Assembly (NCBI GenBank): GCA_016165875.1
Contig: JABBOT010000016.1
Span: forward strand, 7,312,598 to 7,376,597
Direction: 5' to 3'
Source of the DNA: Acanthopleura granulata
Lineage: Eukaryota > Mollusca > Polyplacophora > Chitonida > Chitonidae
Length of the DNA stretch: 64,000 nucleotides
The position numbers and the translations under genes were made by a program. The notes beneath the pieces were generated by a model. That model was not told where the DNA came from, ran no database searches, and was given only the letters and a program-made list of their open reading frames with translations. Shown here in pieces: positions 12,801 through 27,800 of this stretch. Within the stretch, counting starts at the first letter, position 1; each line of letters begins with the position of its first letter.

Positions 12801-15800
12801 AGAATTCGGTAGCTTAGAGTCCAAAAACTCCTCGTTACGAAAAACCCAGTCCAATCCCCAGCACAACAAAGCTGTGTCGCCATTGGCTGCGTCCGCCACG
12901 ACCCCAAGCATGTTATCAAAGCCGTCTGGAAAGGGAGATCTCAAGAAACAGGATCGCTGTTATTCTGTGCCAGGGCCGCTTCCCAGTGGAGATACTCTAA
13001 TAGAGGAAGACTTTAATAAGGCTTCAGGTCCAAGCTCTCCAGTTGACACGAGTAGCTCAAAAGAAGCCAGCTTAGAAAGGCTGAAATCCTCGGACAGCAG
13101 TTTACGAAAAGTTCCTTCGCCGAGCCCATCGGCTACAAGCTCCGAGGCCAGTTCCCCAAAACCAAAGAAAAACACCGGCCTTTTCGAGGGCTTCAGAAAC
13201 ACTCTTCGAAAGTCGAAAACAGATGGTGGTGGCAGCAGTGGGATGGGCCAAAAGGGCACCGATGTGTATGCAACTCCAGTTTCTATGCCCGATATCGTGC
13301 AAGACAGTGGTGCGCGGACTTTTCCTAACGGGGACACGGCCAGCGGTGGCATCACCGCCTCTGCTGCAGTGAACTCCGATCAAGCCCCACCACCGATGAC
13401 TACAACGACGACGGCTAAACAAGCCAGCACGGACAGTTCTGAGGCTGATCAAAGCCCGGTAAGTTCTCGACACAGATGATGCATAGTGGCCCGTATTGAC
13501 TTGTGTTAGGCCCCTGTGGTGTGTGTGTATGTGTAACAGTGGGGCAGGTGTGTGGGTGACACCCCATGTCACGTGGCCATCTTTGACCTCTGCTTCCTGC
13601 TGGATCATCACACTCCCCTCTCACGTTTGTACTACAGAGTACGGCAGGTTTTTGTTTTTTCTGACACCTGTCTGTCCCGATGTTTGTACTGTTCCTTCAC
13701 ATGCCGAGCGTGCACAAGCCCGACCTCAGCGAGCACGCCCAAACTGTGTACTAATATTTACTACTAATCCAGTCCCCTGTGTGCATCGAAAAAACGGAGT
13801 TTCCCTGTCACCATATAGCTGCATGGCCTGCCTGTATTTCGATCGGATTATCATGAATTGCATCAGTTGTGCGTCATCAAGGGAGTGCTGTTAACTGACC
13901 ATTCAGATCTCTTTGTTTGTGTTTATTTTTTTTTTCATACCGTCTAATTGTGTTTCTCGCATCTTCTAGGAAACAGTCATATCCCATTTTATTTATTGGT
14001 TTAATTGGTAACCATACGGCTTTGAGCACAGCCCATTGACTTCTTATTCATGTTGAAGGCTCTGTGGTAGATTGTAAATATGAAACCTGTACATAAGGAA
14101 GTTATATAGTAAATATGTAGTATACGATATAATATAGGTGTAATGTAAGAGGTTGCCTTGGGCAAAGGGAGATAACTAACCTACCATCTGATGAAAGGGA
14201 GGTAACTTCATACTAGAAAAGCTCAATTATCTTTAAGATTGTATTTCACTTTGCTCTTCTTATCATTATAAATAAAAGGCAGCCCTTAGGTCTTAGGATT
14301 AAAAGAAGTGGATGTAGGAGTATTGCGTGTTTTCAACTTTTTTGACTTGATCGGCTTAAGCTGGCTTCATCTGCATTCATCCTTCATACCACATTGCCAT
14401 CCTTCTTAACCACATTGCCATCCTTCTTAACCACATTGCCATGTATTTTGATGCATTTCATCACTTCTTGATGCATTACCATTGTGTTGGTTGTTGGTTT
14501 TCGAACTTAATTCCTCCTCGGCTAAACACTTGAGTGTCCTTCAGAAAAGCATAGGCTATGATCTAAATGCATGACAAATTCCAAAACACAATTGTCACCC
14601 AAAACACTGACAAATCTAACCATAACTTTCTAAGTTGGTTCCATACAATTATTCGATTATTATTCTTGCTTTGCAATACCTTTTTTTATAACATTGGCAT
14701 TTATTTTTTTTTTTTGATGATTGTGTCGTTTTTTGTAAACTGAAATATGTAAGATAAGTTGTTAGAAAGATAATTTTGTGCACACTTCACTTATCTCATA
14801 AATGATTCTACAGTAATGTTTTAAATCTGACCGCCATTATGGGAGTGGGAAATTCTGAAGCATGTATTTGTGGTAGACCTAAGCACATGTATTTGTGGTA
14901 GACTTAAGCATATTTATTTGTAGTAGACTTAAGCTTAAACATGTAAAGAAGCAGGGTCTTGATACAGTTTTTAGATGGCTGAAATTTCATAAAATTAAAA
15001 TGACTAAGGTGCCCATTTTGCCCATTCAAAGGGTTTTGAAGTTTGCTTAGAAGATGGACTGATATTGCTGTACACAAAGTGCTGCAGGTTATTAATTAGA
15101 AATATGCCTTCAGAATGTCATAATAATAACGATCCACTCAAGATGAGAAAAAATTGAATGTATTTTTCAGCAAGGTAAAATTTAGAAGTCATATGACCTG
15201 AAACCTCAGTAACACAGGTAAAATTATTTTTGGAAGGGTTTCAGAGGCACTTTTTTTTTTTTTCATTGTTAGAAACTCATGTACATGTACTTCATCTGAA
15301 TCACAAGTAATTTACATTATTTGTTTCATTTCACTCTTCCTTCATGTCAAATATACACAAAGACTTGTGACAAGTACACAACAGCTGTCTTTTCACACCT
15401 TTTCCTCTCTTTAGCCTGCTTAGGTTTGGCATCTTCGAAGGTTAATAACGAAATGGGTGGATGTTAGGGAGAGGTAGTTTTCTTGACTGTGTACGCTCGT
15501 GCTTGGAGAAGGTTATTGGCAGAGGAGCGTGTTCTGTCTGGAAGCTACCCAGGATAGCTGTGTGAGATAACCATCTGTAAATGCTGAAAACGAGTTTCCA
15601 AGGAACTAATGTACACCAAAACATCGGCACATTCCCACGCACACCGGCGCAGCATGGACTTTTTTGCCGCAGTGCGCCTGAAAAGCATTTTAAGGGTTAT
15701 GCTGCCTGCATCTTGCTTGCATGCTTGCAAAATACGCATGAGAAATTTGACAGCTGCTGCTGAGTTAGTTAAACAGCCGTAGGTTTCTAATTGCCACAGC

Positions 15801-18800
15801 CAGTTTCTGCATGTGCTAACGATTAATGAGCTTCTGAGCGGGAAAAGGAAAAAACAGTATCCTGTCGTGTATGTCTGAGATAGCCACAGATCACTCATCA
15901 AATTCTTTTGAGTGAATAAATTCTTGTAAGATTCTTTGAATAACAGGATGCTAACGTCAGGGGGAAATCTGTATTTGTGGCGGGCACTTTTGTAAGCTGG
16001 ATTTGAAAACAGAAAATAAATAAGTTTCAGTTTTATTTCAGTTTATTGCCACTTAGCGTTACATATTCTCAACATCAAGGAAGGCTGTTTGGTCAGATTT
16101 GAACTTCAAGTTCACATGCTGATTTCTCTATGGCTTCAAACAGAATTACCCTCCATGTTCCTGAAGAGCTCACCTAATGGGAGATAACTGTTTCAGCATT
16201 TTATAGAGTGTACTTTCAAGGAGTGTAACAGGGGATCCGTATGTGTGACTGGCATACGTAAATGTGCATTTTGATTTCCGGGTGGGGCTTTATTATTTAT
16301 TTTTACTATTTTTTTTTTGTAATATAGATCCATACAAGTGTAAATATGTACACCACTGACAGCTTTTTTTATTGGCCCTGTCCCATTCTAGTCGAAAAAC
16401 CAAGTATGCCTGTTATTATTATTATAATTACTGTGTACATGTTAATGTTAGATCTACCATCTTCCAGCAAATTGATCGATATAAAATCGCTTGTATTGTT
16501 AGCATGACAGTTTAGTTGAGAATGACTTGTTTTTTTTTTTTGGTTTTTTTTTCCCTCTCAACTTGTGTCCATGGCAACGTGGTACAGAAGCTGTATATTC
16601 AGTCTAAAGTGGGCCACTAAGGACCGCCTGTGCATCCTGCCTGTCCACCTTGCACGTCACTGCTGTAATTATAATCAATGATATACATCAATAAAACAAT
16701 ATATATCTCTCGTCTGAAAGGCTTTTATTTTTTTCTTCGTTTTTTTCTATCTCTCTCTCTCTCTCTGAAGTTCGCACTCGAATATAGCATGTCTAGGGTT
16801 ATTGTTTTTATTTACGTTTAGAGTGGTACCACTCAACCTTCCTGTGTGTGAAAACAACAAATTGTTCAACTGCTTACACATGCTCATTATACCGGCAATT
16901 TCTTTGTGGAGTTATCTTTAATAAACACCTGACTTACTGTAAATCTTCAACCTTTTCGATCATTAAGGCAGTTTTTGAAGGGTAATTTATGCGTGCAGTT
17001 GTTGTAAAAATAAAGCCGAAAATGACTCATGTCAACATAGTTATAAGCTTCATAAAACTATAAGAATTATTTCTCAACACCCCACAGTTCTCCAAGGAAA
17101 TACTGAAATATTGCTCTCAGCGGTGGTTGAAAAGGTTGAAGAATTAAGTAATTAGGTGAAAAGGTATAATTTACTTGAAATTTTTCCACAGAAAAATTAT
17201 TAGGGTGAAAAGATTGAGGAATTAATTTGAGAGGCTTCATTTTTCAATTTTTTTGGACACAAAGCTTGAATTCCAAACCCTTATGCACTGAAATCCAATT
17301 GTGATTGCATCACTATGATACATGTGATTATGTGTCCAGACTAACTGATCAAAACATGTACACATACACTAACCTACCTGTGAATTTGGGTTCAAAATTG
17401 AACATTGTGTCCAAACACGGAAAAGGAAAATCAAAGGAGAAAAAACGAAGATTTCTCCTTTTAAAGGAAAAGTTTTTCTCTAAACTGGAGGTCTGAAGGT
17501 ATTTTATTAAGGAACTTCTTCAGGTAGACCATTATGATTTTTGCAGGATATTTGAATTGTAAATTTGGTTTTATGGACCATATTTCATCATTTACTCACA
17601 TTGTACCCACAGTTTGTGTAAGAATAATTGTTTTAAGCACATATTGCAAGAATAAAACTCACTAAATTTACGGGGCGGTTTCATAGATAACAATAAGGCT
17701 CTGTGCTTGATTTTCGGACTAAGGACTGTCAGGTACATGTACCCCTTAGTTCACCTTACAATTCAGGCATGATTCAATATTTGACTTTGTGATCTTGTCA
17801 AAAAGTCTGGAAAAGTTAATAAGATGGTTGACGCAAATTTATGGGCTAGATTGATTGACCATCTTGTAATGCAGGAATACTATAATACCAGTTTGCCTAC
17901 AAACTGTAATTACGAAAAGGTAGGAATAAACAAAACAATATTGATATTTTCAGAGGGACTCTTGAACTTATGTCCAAGTAAACCAAGAAATGATAAGATC
18001 CAGGTTTATTTTATCAGGCATCAGAATGTTTTGCCAGCATAAATTTTGTGAATGAATCAAATTGGAGAAATCTCCAAGAGCTTAACACTCTTACCTCCAG
18101 TGCTAAAGAGCAACTTCTCCTGATGGAGATTCTCTTGTGGAGAAGTTAATAGTGATTTTTGTTTGGAAGGTAGGATGATATCCTACTGAAAAAATAAAAG
18201 ATACAGTGGACTTTTACGGGTAGAAGTTTAAAGACAAGCACAATGATTCATCAACAGTTTTGTGCTTATTTTTGTAACTACGTACTGGTTGGGTTCGGAC
18301 TACTTCAGTGCATAAAAGTTTGTCTGTGGAAACAAAACGTTCAAATTGCAAAGTTGGCTTATAACTATACCAGATATGTGTTTATTGAAACATAGTTTGA
18401 ACAGGTATTCATTCCTGAACAATGCTTGGAAATGTTTTGGAAGGTATTTATGCATTTGGTGTGATAGTTCCCTTATCGGTTATCTCCCCTGAGGAGGCTG
18501 AAGGTGTTTTGCAACCAAAGTGTAACAGATAGCATAGTTGATGACTGGTGCAAGTCGAGACAAGTCGAGACTGGTGCAAGTCGAGACAAGTCGAGACAAG
18601 TCGAGACTGGTGCAACTAACACCAACTTTCACTTGATGATATGAATCTTGTAAGTGATTTAGAAAATTGAAGAGAAATACACCATTGTCTTGTCAGCTAA
18701 AATTTCTAACATTTCACATAAAACTTCCCAGAGATCTTTCAGTGTCTACGAACAAAAAGAATAACTCGTGTAGATTATCAAGTCTTTTTTTATTTGCATT

Positions 18801-21800
18801 GTTTTAAAAGTCTAACACATGCTTTGATATATTGAGATTTTTTATGGACACCAGAAGTTTACCCAAACGCAACCAGTGAGCATTTACCAGTAGTTCTGAA
18901 GTCTTCTGTAACAACAAAAACATGAAACAACTGGCTTTAATCATCTTTTGGCTGACAGTCAGGCAGAGGCAAATGTCTACTCTTGACAGTGTGCCCTACA
19001 TGTAAATTGCAATACAGTGTCTGCGAGCCAATGTCCATTCTGTTGTATGATTTTGCTTCTCAGAGTGGCTTGTTAATGTACAAAAATGTTGAGAAATCAG
19101 TGTATACAAATTTTCAAGGGGATAAGATGAAGCTCATATCCACAGACACCATCTGTCTTTGTGCCAGGCCATCCTTAAAAAACTGTTTGTTGGACGTAGC
19201 TACTTCAAAAAAAAGCTTTTATCAAAACACCAATAAGGACTTGTCGAGTGGGGGTCGTAAAGGGGTCAGTCAGGTTATACCTTATGAACATATTTTTAAG
19301 GAAGGTCTCATTCAGGTGTAGTTGACTCTTTATATTACTCTCCACGAAATGGCTGCAAGATTGTTGAAGTGGCATTTAGCCCTAGACATTCATCCCTATA
19401 CCATATTATGGCTTGGACTGTTTGTTCAATATCAACAGCTTTGGGGATAGTTCTGCACCGCGTCTTGACATGTCTTAGATAATGAACATCCCTGTACAAC
19501 CGGCATTCTTGCGCTGTAATAATTTTCCTGAATGAAAAAACATACAATTATGTCGTCACATGCATGGGAAAGTTTGATAGCAACTTGCTAAAGACTGGTG
19601 GTTTACTCCAGGTCATTTGGTTTCTTTGACCCATAAAAATGGCCGTCATCGTATAATGCTCAAACTTCCAGGGTATGGCTTTAAGAGAACAAATTGGATG
19701 AAAATTAATCAAACTGGCTCCTTTAGAATTAAAAGGGCCGAAGATAAATACGCTGGGGAAGTTTTTTTTACATATGGCGTTGAATTTCCTTAAGTATTAA
19801 TGTCTGAATAGTGTTCTTAAATGGAAGGTATGATCTAACTCCTTGGTTGTTTCCAAGGAACTTTCAAGCATGCCATTGAACAAGACTGCTCAGTAGATAT
19901 GCATTGCTTTTGGAATGCTTTGAGGGTGGCATGGTGACAAGCATGAGCTTCTGTACGGCATTGATTTCACAGCAAACTGACTCCACAGTTCATCGCAGCA
20001 TTTCCCAACAAACGTGCAAATACCGTCACGTGAACCCAGAGAACTAGCATGGTAACAGTTAAAGGGAGACAAATCCGTGGCTCAACAGCATGGGTATACT
20101 GCAAGCATTGAAGGGAACTTATGGTTTGGACACATGATTTTGTCTTGTAACATTGAACTTAATTGTTTTTACTGGTAAAGGTTTTGCTGTTTTATCAGTG
20201 ATTTTAGTGTCTTATTTTTTTAGACATTACAGAATGTTCAAAAAGTTGACTTGGCAGGATTTTTGTAACCCAAGAAAGTAAACCTTGCAAAGGTATTATG
20301 AGGAGTAAGGGAGTATACATGTACAGACAACAACAGTTGTTTGACTATAAAAAGATTCGGAAAAGGGAATGTTGTTCTGTCAACATTTTGAAGTCATCTA
20401 CAAAACAAAACAGGTCAGGTTCGAAAAACTGTAGCCAATGAGCTTGTAATGTTATTTAAAGTATCCCATTCCAATCTTCACCACATCACTTCCTGTATAA
20501 TCAGTTGCAGTAGTCTCCCTTTGATACCCTTGCGTCATTGTTTCACTTCAAGTTTTCGACTGAGACGTCTTTATGACGCAGTTGTTCATCTTGTCTTCCG
20601 ATAGCGGTTCATTATGGTCTGAGTTGTTCATCAGGACTTCACAAAGCTCACCTTGTCACAGTTGTTTACCATGGCTACATGTAGTTTCTCTTGTCACTGT
20701 TGTTCATCACAGTTAGCTTGTCTTGTCACAGCTGTTCATTTCAGTTAACTTGTCTTGTCACAGATGTTCATCTCAGCTTGTCTTGTCACAGTTGTTCATC
20801 ATGGTTAGCCAGTCTTGTCACAGTTGTTCATCTCAGTTTAGCTTGCCATCACAGTTGTTCATCTCAGTTTAGCTTGCCATCACAGTTGTTCATCGTGGTT
20901 AGCTTGTCTTGTCACAGTTGTTCATCATGTTTAACCTGTCTTGCCACAGTCATTCATCTAGGTTTGGCTTGTCTTATCACAGTTGTTCATCTGGGTTTAG
21001 CTTGTCTTGTCACAGTTGTTCATCATGGTTAACCTGTCTTGTTACAGTTGTTCATTTCAGCTTGTCTTGTCACAGTTGTTCATCATATTTAGCTTGTCTT
21101 GTCACTATTGTTCATCATGGTTAACCTGTCTTGTCACAGTTGTTCATCTCAGCTTGTCTTGTCATAGTTGTTCATCATGGTTAGTCTGTCTTGTCACAGT
21201 TGTTCATCTCAGCTTGTCTTGTCATAGTTGTTCATCTCGGTTTAGCTTGTCTTGTCACAGTTGTTCATCAAGGTTAGCCTGTCTTGGCACAGTTGTTCAT
21301 CTCAGCTTGTCTTGTCACAGTTGTTCATCATGGTTAGCCTGTCTTGGCACAGTTGTTCATCTCAGCTTGTCTTGTCATAGTTGTTCATCTCGGTTTAGCT
21401 TGTCTTGTCACAGTTGTTCATCAAGGTTAGCCTGTCTTGTCACAGTTGTAAATCTCAGCTTGTCTTGTCACAGTTATTCATCATGTTTAGCTTGTCTTGT
21501 CACAGTTGCTCATCATGGTTAGCATGTCTTGTCACAGTTGTTCATCTCTGTTTAGCTTGTCTTGTCACAGATGTTCATCTCAGTTGAGCTTGTCTTGTCA
21601 CAGTTGTTCATCAAGGTTAGCCTGTCTTGTCACAGTTGTAAATCTCAGCTTGTCTTGTCACAGTTATTCATCATGTTTACCTTGTCTTGTCACAGTTGCT
21701 CATCATGGTTAGCATGTCTTGTCACAGTTGTTCATCTCTGTTTAGCTTGTCTTGTCACAGATGTTCATCTCAGTTGAGCTTGTCTTGTCACAGTTTTTCA

Positions 21801-24800
21801 TCATGGTTAGCTTGTCTTGTCACATTTGTTGATCATCGTTAGCATGTCTTGTCACAGTTGTTCATCATGTTTACCTTGTCTGGTCACAGTTTTTCATCAT
21901 CATTAGCCTGTTATGTCACAATTGTACATCTGAGCTTGTCTTATCACAGTTGTTCATCTCAGCTTGTCTTGTCACAGTAGTTGTTCTAAGCTTGTCTTGT
22001 CACGATTGTTCATCTCAGGTTAGCTTGTCTTGTCACATTTGTTCATCATGGTTGGCTTGTCTTGTCACAATTGTTCATCATATTTATCTTATGTAGTCAC
22101 AGCTGTTCAAGTTTAGCTTATTTTGTCACAGCTGTTCATCATGGTTAGCTTGTCTTGTCACAGTTGTTCATCTCAGCTTGTCTTGTCACAGTTGTTCTTC
22201 TAAGCTTGTCTTGTCACAATTGTTCATCTCAGGTTAGCTTGTCTTGTCACCATTGTTCATCTCAGGTTAGCTTGTCTAGTCACCATTGTTCATCATGGTT
22301 AGCCTGCCTTGTCACAATTGTTTGTCATGGTTAACCTGTCTTATCTCAGTTATTCATCATGTTCATCTTGTTTTGTCATAGTTGTGCTTCTTGTTTCTTG
22401 GTTTCTTGTAATTCTTGACATTTTCAAGGGTGGGATTATTGAAACTGTAACCCTGGCAAATAGACATATTTAAATGGCTATGCCAAACTACTAAATTACA
22501 ATGAAGTTACCAAATACATGTGCTATCGGACTGTCGTAAGTCTTTTAGCATTAAACACTTTCGTTGAACAAACTTCAAAAGCAACACAGCACATGCTGTG
22601 AATCTTATGCCTTTTCAACCACTAGAGCACTTCAGAGTGGAATTTATGCATGCAGTGATTAGAAAAGTGAGCCGAAAATGATTTGTTTGTGTGGTTAAAG
22701 ATGGAGGTTTCAGCTGGCTTCCTCTCCGGCCGTAAGTGGGAAGGTCTGCCAGCAAACTGTGGATGGTCATGGGTTTCCAGATTTCCTCCCACAATAATGC
22801 TGGCCGCCGTCATACAAGTGAAATATTCTTGAGTACGGCGTAAAATGCCAATCAAATAAATAAATAAATAAATACACCCTGTACACCCCATAATCCTGTT
22901 AGAATGTTTCAAAATCATGGTTGCAGAGGTGGTTGAAGAATAAGGGTATGTCACATTTTGTTCAGCTGAATTCCAAGGATTGCAATTTTGATAATCTCAT
23001 CATCGTTTGCCTTGTTTGTCACATGTCGCATCATGCCATGTTTCTCATTACAATTCCCTTTTAAGGATGTGAAGGTCTTCAAGTCATTTTAGAGGTCATC
23101 CCGTAAAATGTCATCTTGCGGGAATGCATGAGTCGTTACATTAACCAACCAGTAACTTAGATCTGAGCATGTGACTATCATGTGACTGTCAGGGTAAGTT
23201 GGTTTTTATCTGCAAAGAGTACATAGGTACCGGGAGTTCACTATTTCTACTTTTGTCAAGGATTTCCATTTGCATACTCCTGACGCTTTCATGTTTTTTT
23301 AATACCGATACTGATAAATCATTTGATGTTCTCTAGTTGAGGCTGAACTGTGGGTTCATTAGAGTTAATCCAGAGTTCTCACCAGATTTACGGAAAACCG
23401 TTTGCTGTGGGAGAGATTGAAAGCTTTGTAGAGGAAATCCAAAAAGTGTTGATTTTGCCAGGCGACTCCAATCAAGCTTTAAGTTGTCAGTATGTTTTGT
23501 ATTTCAAGACCGAAGTTAAAAGCACAAGCTCTGATACATTTATTTGAACACGACAGGTTTTAGTTCCTCCCAAGTTTAACCGATGGGATAAAACATAAGC
23601 GTATAAATCAAATTTAATATTTTGGCCTAAGAATCAGCCTTCCCACAAATTAAAGGTTTTTTTTTTTTTTAATTTTTTGTTTTTTCTTTTTTTTTTTTGT
23701 GATTTCCCCAACATCATAGAATGACACGGGAGTGACAATGGTCAAGTGCCAGGTGGATTTCACGGCCATGAAGGAGGACGAAATCTCAATGTCGAAAGGC
23801 GAGCTCGTCCAGCTGGTTAGTGCTAACCAGCACAATCGCTACCTGGTGTACCGTCCGGCCAATGAGAACTCTCCAGCCGCTGAAGGATGGGTTCCTGGTC
23901 ACGTGATTGGTCAGAAGGATGGGGATAATGGCTTCAGGTCAGTGGTAGTGTGACATGTTTTGCTGCAGATCAGCTTTTAGAATCAGTAAGAATAATGCTT
24001 GTATCGTTATATCCAAAACTGTCTCAATCAACCATACCAGCTGCATTATTAGCTGTGTCACAATTATTTTCCTATTCTTCACCTAGGATAAATACACCTT
24101 TTATATATTCTAATGGTTCAAGATAAAAATTGACTGTTCAAATGTAATACTGTAATTCTTCAAGCGTTCCGCATGTTTGCAAGGCATTTATTCCGGCATA
24201 TTCTGAAGGCATTTATCCTGTGTTGACTGATGAAATTATACTTTGTGTGAATCCAACCAGTGTAGTTTTGTCTCCAAAATCAAATTAAAAATGTGCATAA
24301 ATTGCATTGAAAATTGCTCTGTCGTATTCGAACAGGTTGAGAAATTAGTGTAAAGCAAATATTTGAACTTTGTAAGTTTCATCTCATTAGTTTTAACGGC
24401 CATTGAAAACAAAACACGGGACGTGAGCCTACATATGAGAACTTCCTACGTCATCCTACATGAAGTTCTTTCTCAACTCCAGAAAACGACAGATGCTGAA
24501 ACTTCCAAAGTGGAAGTCTGCTGACAGGAAGGAGATAGATGGACGGAACAGCATGGAGAGGCGGAGTAAAACTCTCGGTAGAGAACCCAGGTCTGCCCGG
24601 GTGAGTAGGGTTATCTCCCATGTGTGATTCCTGCCAAAAGTTTTGGCCATTCTCTCTTGATAAACATGGTCTGTACAATTTACATATTCATGTCTGTTGA
24701 CGCGTTGAAAGTGTTATCTCCTTTGTCTACTTGTTTTATACCCTAAGGGAGGGAGCTGTGGCTAAGTGATTAAATGTGCATGATTGTATTTCGATCACCA

Positions 24801-27800
24801 GGGCACATGAAAGGCAGATGCAAACATGACCATGAACAGAGAATTTGTGTATGCCCTCGCTCTCACTTTAAATGGCGCTTCAGTGACAATAAACAGAGAC
24901 CTTTGTTTTCCACCTACTATGGTGTGTGCATCTCTTGAAAGTTAGTCCATTGCTCCAGCTTCCGTCACTCATAAATGTTAAACAAGAAGTGTAAATAATA
25001 ACAAATATGGAAGGGCCCAGATGGCTGGCTCAGACAGCTGGCCCAAATAGCTGTCCCACATAGCTGGCCCAAATAGCTGGCCCACATAGCTGGCCCAAAT
25101 AGCTGGCCCAGATAGCTGACCCAAATAGCTGGCTCAGATAGTTGGCTCAGGCAGTTTAATGCTCTCTCTGACCTCTGTCCTTGACCGATGAGGTCTGTGT
25201 TTAAATCCGGTTTTCACCATTTTGGCTGCTGCCTGTAGTCAAGACCTTGGTCAGGCATCTGGCTTTGCGCACTCCAGTGTTAACAATCAGTCATTTCATT
25301 ACATTTCTTTTTCGACCACGCAGCTTTTGAATCCCGATCACATGTTTGAGGCTGGACCAATCATACAACAGCCCTTGATGGATATAATCCTGCACGCAGG
25401 AGAGACTGCCGTCTTCACGTGTAAAATCTGCGGCAGACCAAGGCCCAATGTCACGTGGAAGTCACCGGACTCCTCAGTTATCTCCCCTGGTCCGCGAGTG
25501 ACCCTAACGCACACAGATGATGGAGTTTTCTCCCTTCATGTGAGTTTTTTGATATTGGTAATGTACTAACTACATAATAATATGTAAGGTCACAAAGACA
25601 AAGTTGAAACATGCGTGGCATCCTACAGTTACTATTAGTCATGCAATCACGGATATACTGGTTGACAACCCCTATTGTCAATAACATGAAATTGCTTTAC
25701 AGTTTTCTGCTATATACTGGTAAAACTATTTCTTGTGCCATTTTTTAATTTCTCCCACCATAATGCTGGCCATTGTCATATAAGCGAAATGTTCTTCAGT
25801 ACAATGTAAAACTCCAATCAAATTAATACATAAAATAAATAAAACAATAAATAATAAATGAAATAAATAATTTTCTTAATTTCCTTCAGATTGAATTGTG
25901 GAGAGCGTTTACAGATTTTTGTTTATTGTTTATACATTCTCTTTCAATTTTCTGGAGATTGAACTTCACTGTGGTGAATATGACATTAATGTCTGTCTGT
26001 CTGTTTATGTGTCTGTTTGTCTGTCAGATGAGTCATATACAGCTGGAGGACAGCGGGGAGTACACATGTGTGGCCAGCAGCGAGCTCGGCTCTACTGTCA
26101 CCGCAGGCAGGCTCCTGGTTATAGGTAAGATAAACTGTAGGTACAAATGAGACCTTTATGTATAGAAGTCCCATGGGAAGGCCTGCCAATAACCTGCAGG
26201 TGGTCACGGGTTACCCCTGGGCTCTAGCCCGGAGGTTTCCTCCCACCATGCAACTTGACAGAGTTGCCCTCTTTTCATTCATAAAGGTTTCATTCATTCA
26301 TAATGCTAGCCTCTTTCATGTAAGTGAGATTTTTTTGGTTACGGCGTAAAACACCAATAAATAAAGAAATAATAAATTCAAAGAGTTGTTTCCCCTATTG
26401 TGGGTGCTTGTGTTGCCTAGGTGACAGTAAGCTGTCAGCAATGTTCAGGACTGGCGCTTGTGCAGCCTAATGATCACTAAAAACCACTTCTTGTCCACTG
26501 GTATGTTGTGCAGTCCTGTCTGTGTCACACCTGGAAACTAGTTGTAAAACGTGATTTAACTCGGGCTCTCCAGTTTCCTGCAGCCGTAGAACTGACTGCA
26601 ATATCATATACGTAAAAAATTCTTGAAACAACAATGAAAATGAATAAATTAATATCATGGTGTGTAATTTGACCTTAAACCTATAAACTCATGTTACCTT
26701 AAACCTATAAACTCAAAAACTATTGATTTATTTATTTATTTGATTGATGTTTTACACCGTACTCAAGAATATTTCACTTGACGGTGACATTTTCATGGTG
26801 AGAGGAAACCGGGCAGAGCCCGGGGGAAACCCACACCCATCCACAGGTTGCTGGCAGACCTTCCCATGTACGTCCTGGAGAGGAAACCAACATGAACTGG
26901 ACTTGAACTCACAGCGACCGCATTGTTGGGAGGCTTCGGGTCATTGCCAGTGCGCTAACCGACTGACCCACGGAGTCCCCTCCCAAACTGTTGAATCTCC
27001 TTAACTATCATCTGTGTGATTATTGAGACATTTTCCAAACTGTACCAAATAAGATCTTTCATTTGGATTCTTCAGATAAACCTTTTGCGCCGGGTCGACC
27101 TATTATACGTAACCAGGTGGGTAACGCAGTTCACCTAGACTGGCCTCCCCCTCCCCAGATCGGAGGCATTCCTGTCCAGGGGTACACAGTGGAGGTGACA
27201 GATACAGGTGAGTTTTAACTGTCATTGAATCGCATCACTGATCTGTCGATTAAATGTCTGTCATGAGATCTTAGAAAGATTAAGCCTTTTTTAGCTCGCC
27301 GTTAACGAATTAAGATAAGGTATTGGGAAACATGTGGGGATGTCACGTGAGCCTTTCTGTTGAGGTCAGCTATCCAGTCAACTTAGTCATTATTCTGCAG
27401 TCCTTGTTCCCATTATAACGTGAAAAAACCGCCCTTGACAAGCTTTCATTAAGTGTTGTGGATTTATTTATTTTAATTATTGGAACGATTTTATTACAAA
27501 TTAGATGAGCCTTATTCTGTGAGTTACCTGGTTACTTTGCCAATTTTGTAATAATCTGAAAAAAAAATGAGGGTGAAAGGGGTTAGCATGCTAGTGCAGT
27601 GTAATGATCCAGGTGCCTGTCACCAATGCAGCAGCTGTGAGTTCAAGTGCATCTTATGCTGGCTTCCTCTCCGGCCGTACGTTGGAAGGGGATGGTTGCG
27701 GGTTATAGAGCCGGAGCTTTCCTCCTATCACAATGCTGGCCACCAGTGAAATAAAATATATATATAAAAGTAAAAACAATCTATGTTCCCAAACCTTGAA

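Larger units (their letters stand above)
13459..23719 (+). other. 10.3-kb intron between the linker exon and the SH3 exon
   Basis: The two flanking exons are both phase 0 and join cleanly. The intron holds several minisatellites (listed), one SINE, an older dispersed repeat in two copies, and unique AT-rich sequence. I see no exon-like ORF with splice sites. AATAAA motifs at 14,271 and 16,690, the latter followed by a U-rich tract, would suit a retained-intron 3' end after the stop at 13,479. Confidence 0.6.

Noticed and set aside
12960..13624. Minus-strand ORFs up to 169 codons opposite the linker exon
   Set aside because: Shadows of a Ser-rich exon whose plus strand joins its neighbours in phase.
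20691..21777. Long ORFs encoding Cys/Ser-rich repeats (SLSCHSCSS)
   Set aside because: They are translations of the minisatellite, are open in several overlapping frames, and lie inside an intron.
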